Below, piece by piece: positions 60,590 through 64,000 of a DNA stretch of 64,000 bases. How positions within the stretch are numbered: position 1 is the first letter of the stretch; each line of letters begins with the position of its first letter. Position numbers and translations under genes: made by a program. Below the pieces are notes generated by a model. The model ran no database searches and had not been told where the DNA came from. It saw nothing but the letters and a program-made list of their open reading frames with translations. Where the stretch lies: NCBI GenBank assembly GCA_021018995.1, contig CM037586.1, positions 151,384,060-151,448,059 of the forward strand. Reading direction: 5' to 3'. The DNA is from Chloranthus sessilifolius (lineage: Eukaryota > Streptophyta > Magnoliopsida > Chloranthales > Chloranthaceae).

Positions 60590-61961
60590 TGATGAGTAGT
60601 GAAATATGATGATATTTCACCCCTAAATACCTATATTTAGCCGTCCGATGAAGGCTATCTGATGAGATTTGTTAGATTTGAAGTGTTTCAGGTAAATACA
60701 GTCCAAGTTTCTAAAACAGCCCAAGAATCCCGAAAATAATGTCAAAACACTGCTATTTTGGGTCATTGAGAACTTAGTACGACTTGCAGCTTAATTTTGA
60801 CCTTCAAGACGTCAGATTCAGGAAATTTCTAAAACATAAAAGTTGTAGAGCTCGTCGTCAGCTTTCCAACGCCTCAAGAATCACCTGAATCCGAGTTCGG
60901 TACAAAAAGTTATGAGCAAAATACCAAGGCAGTGTCTGATGCAAAGCTAGGCGGGAATTCACGAAAATTACTCTTAGATGTCAATCGAGAGAGGTATTAG
61001 GGTTAGGCTATTATAAAAAGGGAAGCCACGAGTTTCTTAGGAGGATTTTTTTGCAATTAGAATATTATTCATTCTTTATTTTTAGTTTTTAGGGCTCTTC
61101 ACTTTGGGGGAATATTTTCTTCATCTTTTCAAGTCTTCTTCTCTCCTTCTTCTAGGGTTTATTCAGGGTAGATTGTACCTAGGATTTGTATTATTTTTCT
61201 CTGAGAAATTCATAGATTGTATTTAGGAAAAACAATTGCAAATATCTTTTGGAAGAAATAAAAGAGGAATGACTTTGAAAGAAAAAGGAGATCAAACACC
61301 AAAGATGGTAGCTAAATCGAGATCGGGGAAGATGCGATCCCCAGATAAGTACCCATGTTTATGATTAATACCGCAGTCTATTATTGTTATCATGGAATCG
61401 TTTTGCTCAAAGTTTGTGTGATTGAAAATATTTTGAATGCTTTGTTATGACCGTTGATTGCGCGTATCAACGGCCGTAATCGCTAGATCTGGACCGCAGT
61501 CGATCTAGGTCAGAGCGATTATGTCTTGATCTAAATATCATGAGATACGCTTATGCTTTTTACATGACTCATACCGCGCAATGTTAAATTTGAGTCATTG
61601 TTTTTAGATAAGGTATCTTGGATTGATGATCATATTTTATTTCAAGTCATTTTCTAGATGAATGATGGTGTGAATGATGATTTAATGAAGCTGTGGGTTT
61701 TAATGATAGAAAAGTGCGAATACGAAGGTAGCATATTCCTTGATCTCATTTTAATATTGTTCGTAGATTTATCAAGAATTAATTGTTTAGATTAATTTAT
61801 TTTTCGCATTTAGGAAAAGTGCGTTAAGTTTTGGTAAAATTGAATCGCCTTTGGTACTTCCTTAGGACGTTTTAAAATCTCTAAAGAATTAATTAAAATT
61901 CACGTTTCCTGGGTTCGACACTTCGCTTCTTGCCATACTGCAATAGATCTTAAATCGATCA
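60590..61961 (+). repeat. Athila-like 5' LTR (element 2)
   Basis: 1372 bp from TGATGAGTAGTGAAATATG to TTAAATCGATCA. The 3' part has GGTTCGACACTTCGCTTCTT just before the end. It is homologous at its start to the inverted LTR ending at 59245. Confidence 0.8.
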
Positions 61962-61966
61962 AGTTT

Positions 61967-61980
61967 TGGCGCCACGGGGA
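61967..61980 (+). other. Athila-like primer-binding site (element 2)
   Basis: TGGCGCCACGGGGA lies five bases inside the LTR end. It fits the Athila-type site TGGCGCCGTTGCCGGGGA with a 4-base gap, so priming ability is doubtful. Confidence 0.65.
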
Positions 61981-62344
61981 AATCGGTGAAATTTTGATTA
62001 ATTCGGATAGGATTTTTCTTTTGAGTGTTTAAAAAATAAAAATAAAAAATAATAATTATTAAAATTTATTTCCTTATTTTCTCTCTTTGATAAGATTTTG
62101 TAGTCTTTTTAGGAAGTTTAGATTTTTAGGATACCTTCCTTGGGAAATTTAGAAGTAGAGATTTTAGGACTTCTTATTTTAGATTTGGTAGCACTCTTTT
62201 TCCTTATTTTCCTCTTTTAGATATTTTTAGGATTTTCTAAATTTAGTCATTAACTTTTGTGGGACTTATGTTTTAGGATTTTTAGGATTCTTTCATTCTT
62301 CTCCTTATTTTTCTCTTTTAGGAGAGATTTTATAGGATTTTCAA

Positions 62345-62630
62345 TTTTAATTTTTAATTTTCGAGTTTAATTTTAAAAAAAAAAAAAATTAAAATTAAAA
62401 AAAATTTAAAAATTTAATTCAATTTAAAAAAAAAAAAAAAAAAAAAAAAAGAAAAATTTAATTAATTTAAATTCGAATTTTAATTTTAATTTGAATTTAA
62501 AAAAAAAAAAAATTTTTTTTAATTTAAATTCAAATTTTAATTTTAATTTGAATTTTAAAAAAAAAAAAAAAAAAAAAAATTTAATTAATTAATTAATTAA
62601 TTTAAATTTAAATTTTAATTTTAATTTGAA

Positions 62631-62664
<34 letters not shown>

Positions 62665-62679
62665 TTAAATTTGAATTTT

Positions 62680-62717
<38 letters not shown>
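62345..62717. repeat. A/T homopolymer and TTTAATTTTAATTTGAATTT tandem array
   Basis: Five or so degenerate units with AATTTAAATTCAAATTTT or TTTTAATTTTAATTTGAA alternate with runs of 10 to more than 25 A. It lies in the leader of Athila element 2, just before gag. Confidence 0.9.
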
Positions 62718-62719
<2 letters not shown>

Positions 62720-62941
62720 AGAAATCTTTCCTGCTGATATTGGCTACTGTTTATCATCTTTGTTTAAATCGTTTGAAGCAGAATTTTGTGGGTTTGTTGT
62801 GGATTCTTCAACCCTGTTTGTGAGTGTTGGTGTATGAGCTTTACTCGTTCATCATCACATACTGCCTGCTTAATCTTGAGATCGAAAGAGCTTGTAGAGA
62901 GAATCGAAGAGTCAGAGGAATCAATATCAACAAATGAGACC

Positions 62942-64000
62942 ATGGCGGATCAAAGGCAAGAGAGATGAGAATAACAACAATGGGAATGTCAATAATGGAA
63001 ATAATAGAACAATAATTTTGATGAGGGCCCTAGAACACTGGAGTATTATAACGATCCTGGTTTTACGAGGATCAGAATGTATTATGCATGCTCCCATTCC
63101 AGAACACTATGAATTCAAATCAAGAATGATTCAAATGCTACCAATTTTCCATGGGTTAGCAAATGAAAATCCGCACGTTCACTCAAATGATTTCACTGGG
63201 TATGCAAAATGTTCGAGTCCAGTCCACAATGTCACCGATGAGATAGCGCTCAGCACTCTTTCCGTTCTCTTTAAGAGATAAGGCAAAAACATGGTTCTAT
63301 TCCTTAGAACCACAATCTATTCGAGTTAGGCGAAATTAAAAATATTTTCCCATGACTAAGGCCATTGAATTGCGTCCGGAAGATCCTTCTTTTCCCAACA
63401 ACCTACGTAAACATTCCATGAATGTTGGGGAACGCTTTAAGGAATTGATCAGAAGTTGCCCAAATCATCAAGTTCCAAGGTGGCAACAAGTCCAAAGTTT
63501 TTACAATGGACTGATTCCTGAAGAGAGACGCATGGTTGATGCATCTTGTGGTGGATCTTGTGCCACGAAAGAAGCTGACGAATTGTGGGCATTGTTTGAA
63601 AAGTTATATCAAACTTCGATACAAAGTGAGACACTTGGGCGAACCAACTTGAACTGCACCTAAATCTCATGTGTTGACAAAAGGCGGTTATGCGATGTCA
63701 ACAATAATGCCTCGAATCTCTCTCAACAAAGGTTGACATGTCATCCAAACAGATGAACATGTTGTTAGCTGCTACCAAGCAAGCTAAAGCTCCTGTCACC
63801 CCCACAGTGTGTTCAATTTGTGACCACCCAGGTCATATGGCTAATGAGTGCCCTACTACCTTGTCATTCTTCCCTGATGAACCTAATCCTCAAGAGCAGG
63901 TAAATGTGACTCAATCTTATCAGCGGCAGGGTAGAAACATGTACTCCAATACCTACAATCCGGAATGGAAAAATCACCCCAACTTAGGATGGGGTGAATC
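62942..64000 (+). pseudogene. Athila-like gag remnant (partial at window end)
   Basis: ATG at 62942 gives MADQRQER and then a stop; the reading continues in other frames with NNNNGNVNNGNNRT, FKSRMIQMLPIFHGLANENP, HNVTDEIA and RSCPNHQVPRWQQVQSFYNG (63452 on), all typical of Athila capsid. A zinc knuckle CSICDHPGHMANEC is at 63810-63851. Several frameshifts and stops mean it is not functional. It is cut by the window edge. Confidence 0.88.

Larger units (their letters stand above)
60590..64000 (+). mobile_element. Athila-like Gypsy retrotransposon, 5' part (continues beyond the window)
   Basis: 5' LTR 60590-61961 (TGATGAGTAG...ATCGATCA), primer-binding site TGGCGCCACGGGGA (61967-61980), a long leader with A/T homopolymers, and a broken gag from 62942 to the window end. 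The 3' half lies outside the window. Confidence 0.85.

Overview
The window is nuclear DNA of a flowering plant. The evidence is a plant-type cytokinin response regulator split by long introns, plant-specific LTR-retrotransposon lineages (Athila, a Tekay-like chromovirus, Copia, TRIM), small DNA transposons with clean target-site duplications, a tRNA-derived SINE, and AT-rich non-coding DNA. The species cannot be named from the sequence alone. The long introns and nested insertions suggest a repeat-rich genome of moderate to large size.

Only one intact host gene is visible: a type-B (ARR1/ARR2-like) response regulator on the + strand, 9468-21226. Its five coding exons join in frame to 659 codons: a phospho-receiver domain with all key residues, a basic/acidic linker, a GARP (Myb-like) DNA-binding domain, and a long Gln/Ser-rich C-terminal half. 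Five short uORFs lie in its leader. Intron 1 (6.4 kb) holds a SINE, several MITE-like repeats and a CCA/CAT-rich block inside a terminal-inverted-repeat element. Intron 4 is 3.1 kb.

Layout: 1-9 kb is non-coding, with hAT-like MITEs and diverged repeats. 9-21 kb is the response regulator. 21-34 kb is intergenic repeat DNA: two inverted copies of a MULE-like element, tandem duplications, two GGGTC-rich hAT-like MITEs and a possible SINE. 35-40.6 kb is a minus-strand Copia element with two LTRs and a decayed gag but no recognisable pol; a compound TRIM with three LTRs (TSD CAATC) sits inside it. 43.4-51.6 kb is an inverted LTR fragment followed by a decayed Tekay-like Ty3/Gypsy element whose 3' LTR was not found. 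52.2-57.9 kb is a decayed transposon-type ORF split by an Athila deletion derivative (TSD AAAGG). 57.9-60.6 kb is the 3' end of a minus-strand Athila. 60.6-64 kb is the 5' LTR, an A/T-homopolymer leader and a broken gag of a plus-strand Athila that runs off the window.

I found no prokaryote-type system, CRISPR array, rRNA or functional tRNA. The most unusual items are the three-LTR TRIM, a tandem duplication that copied the first 16 bp of a MITE together with its target site, the uORF cluster on the response regulator, and the GC-rich CGCTCGCGCGACTG-type repeat shared by a retrotransposon LTR and the leader of the split ORF.
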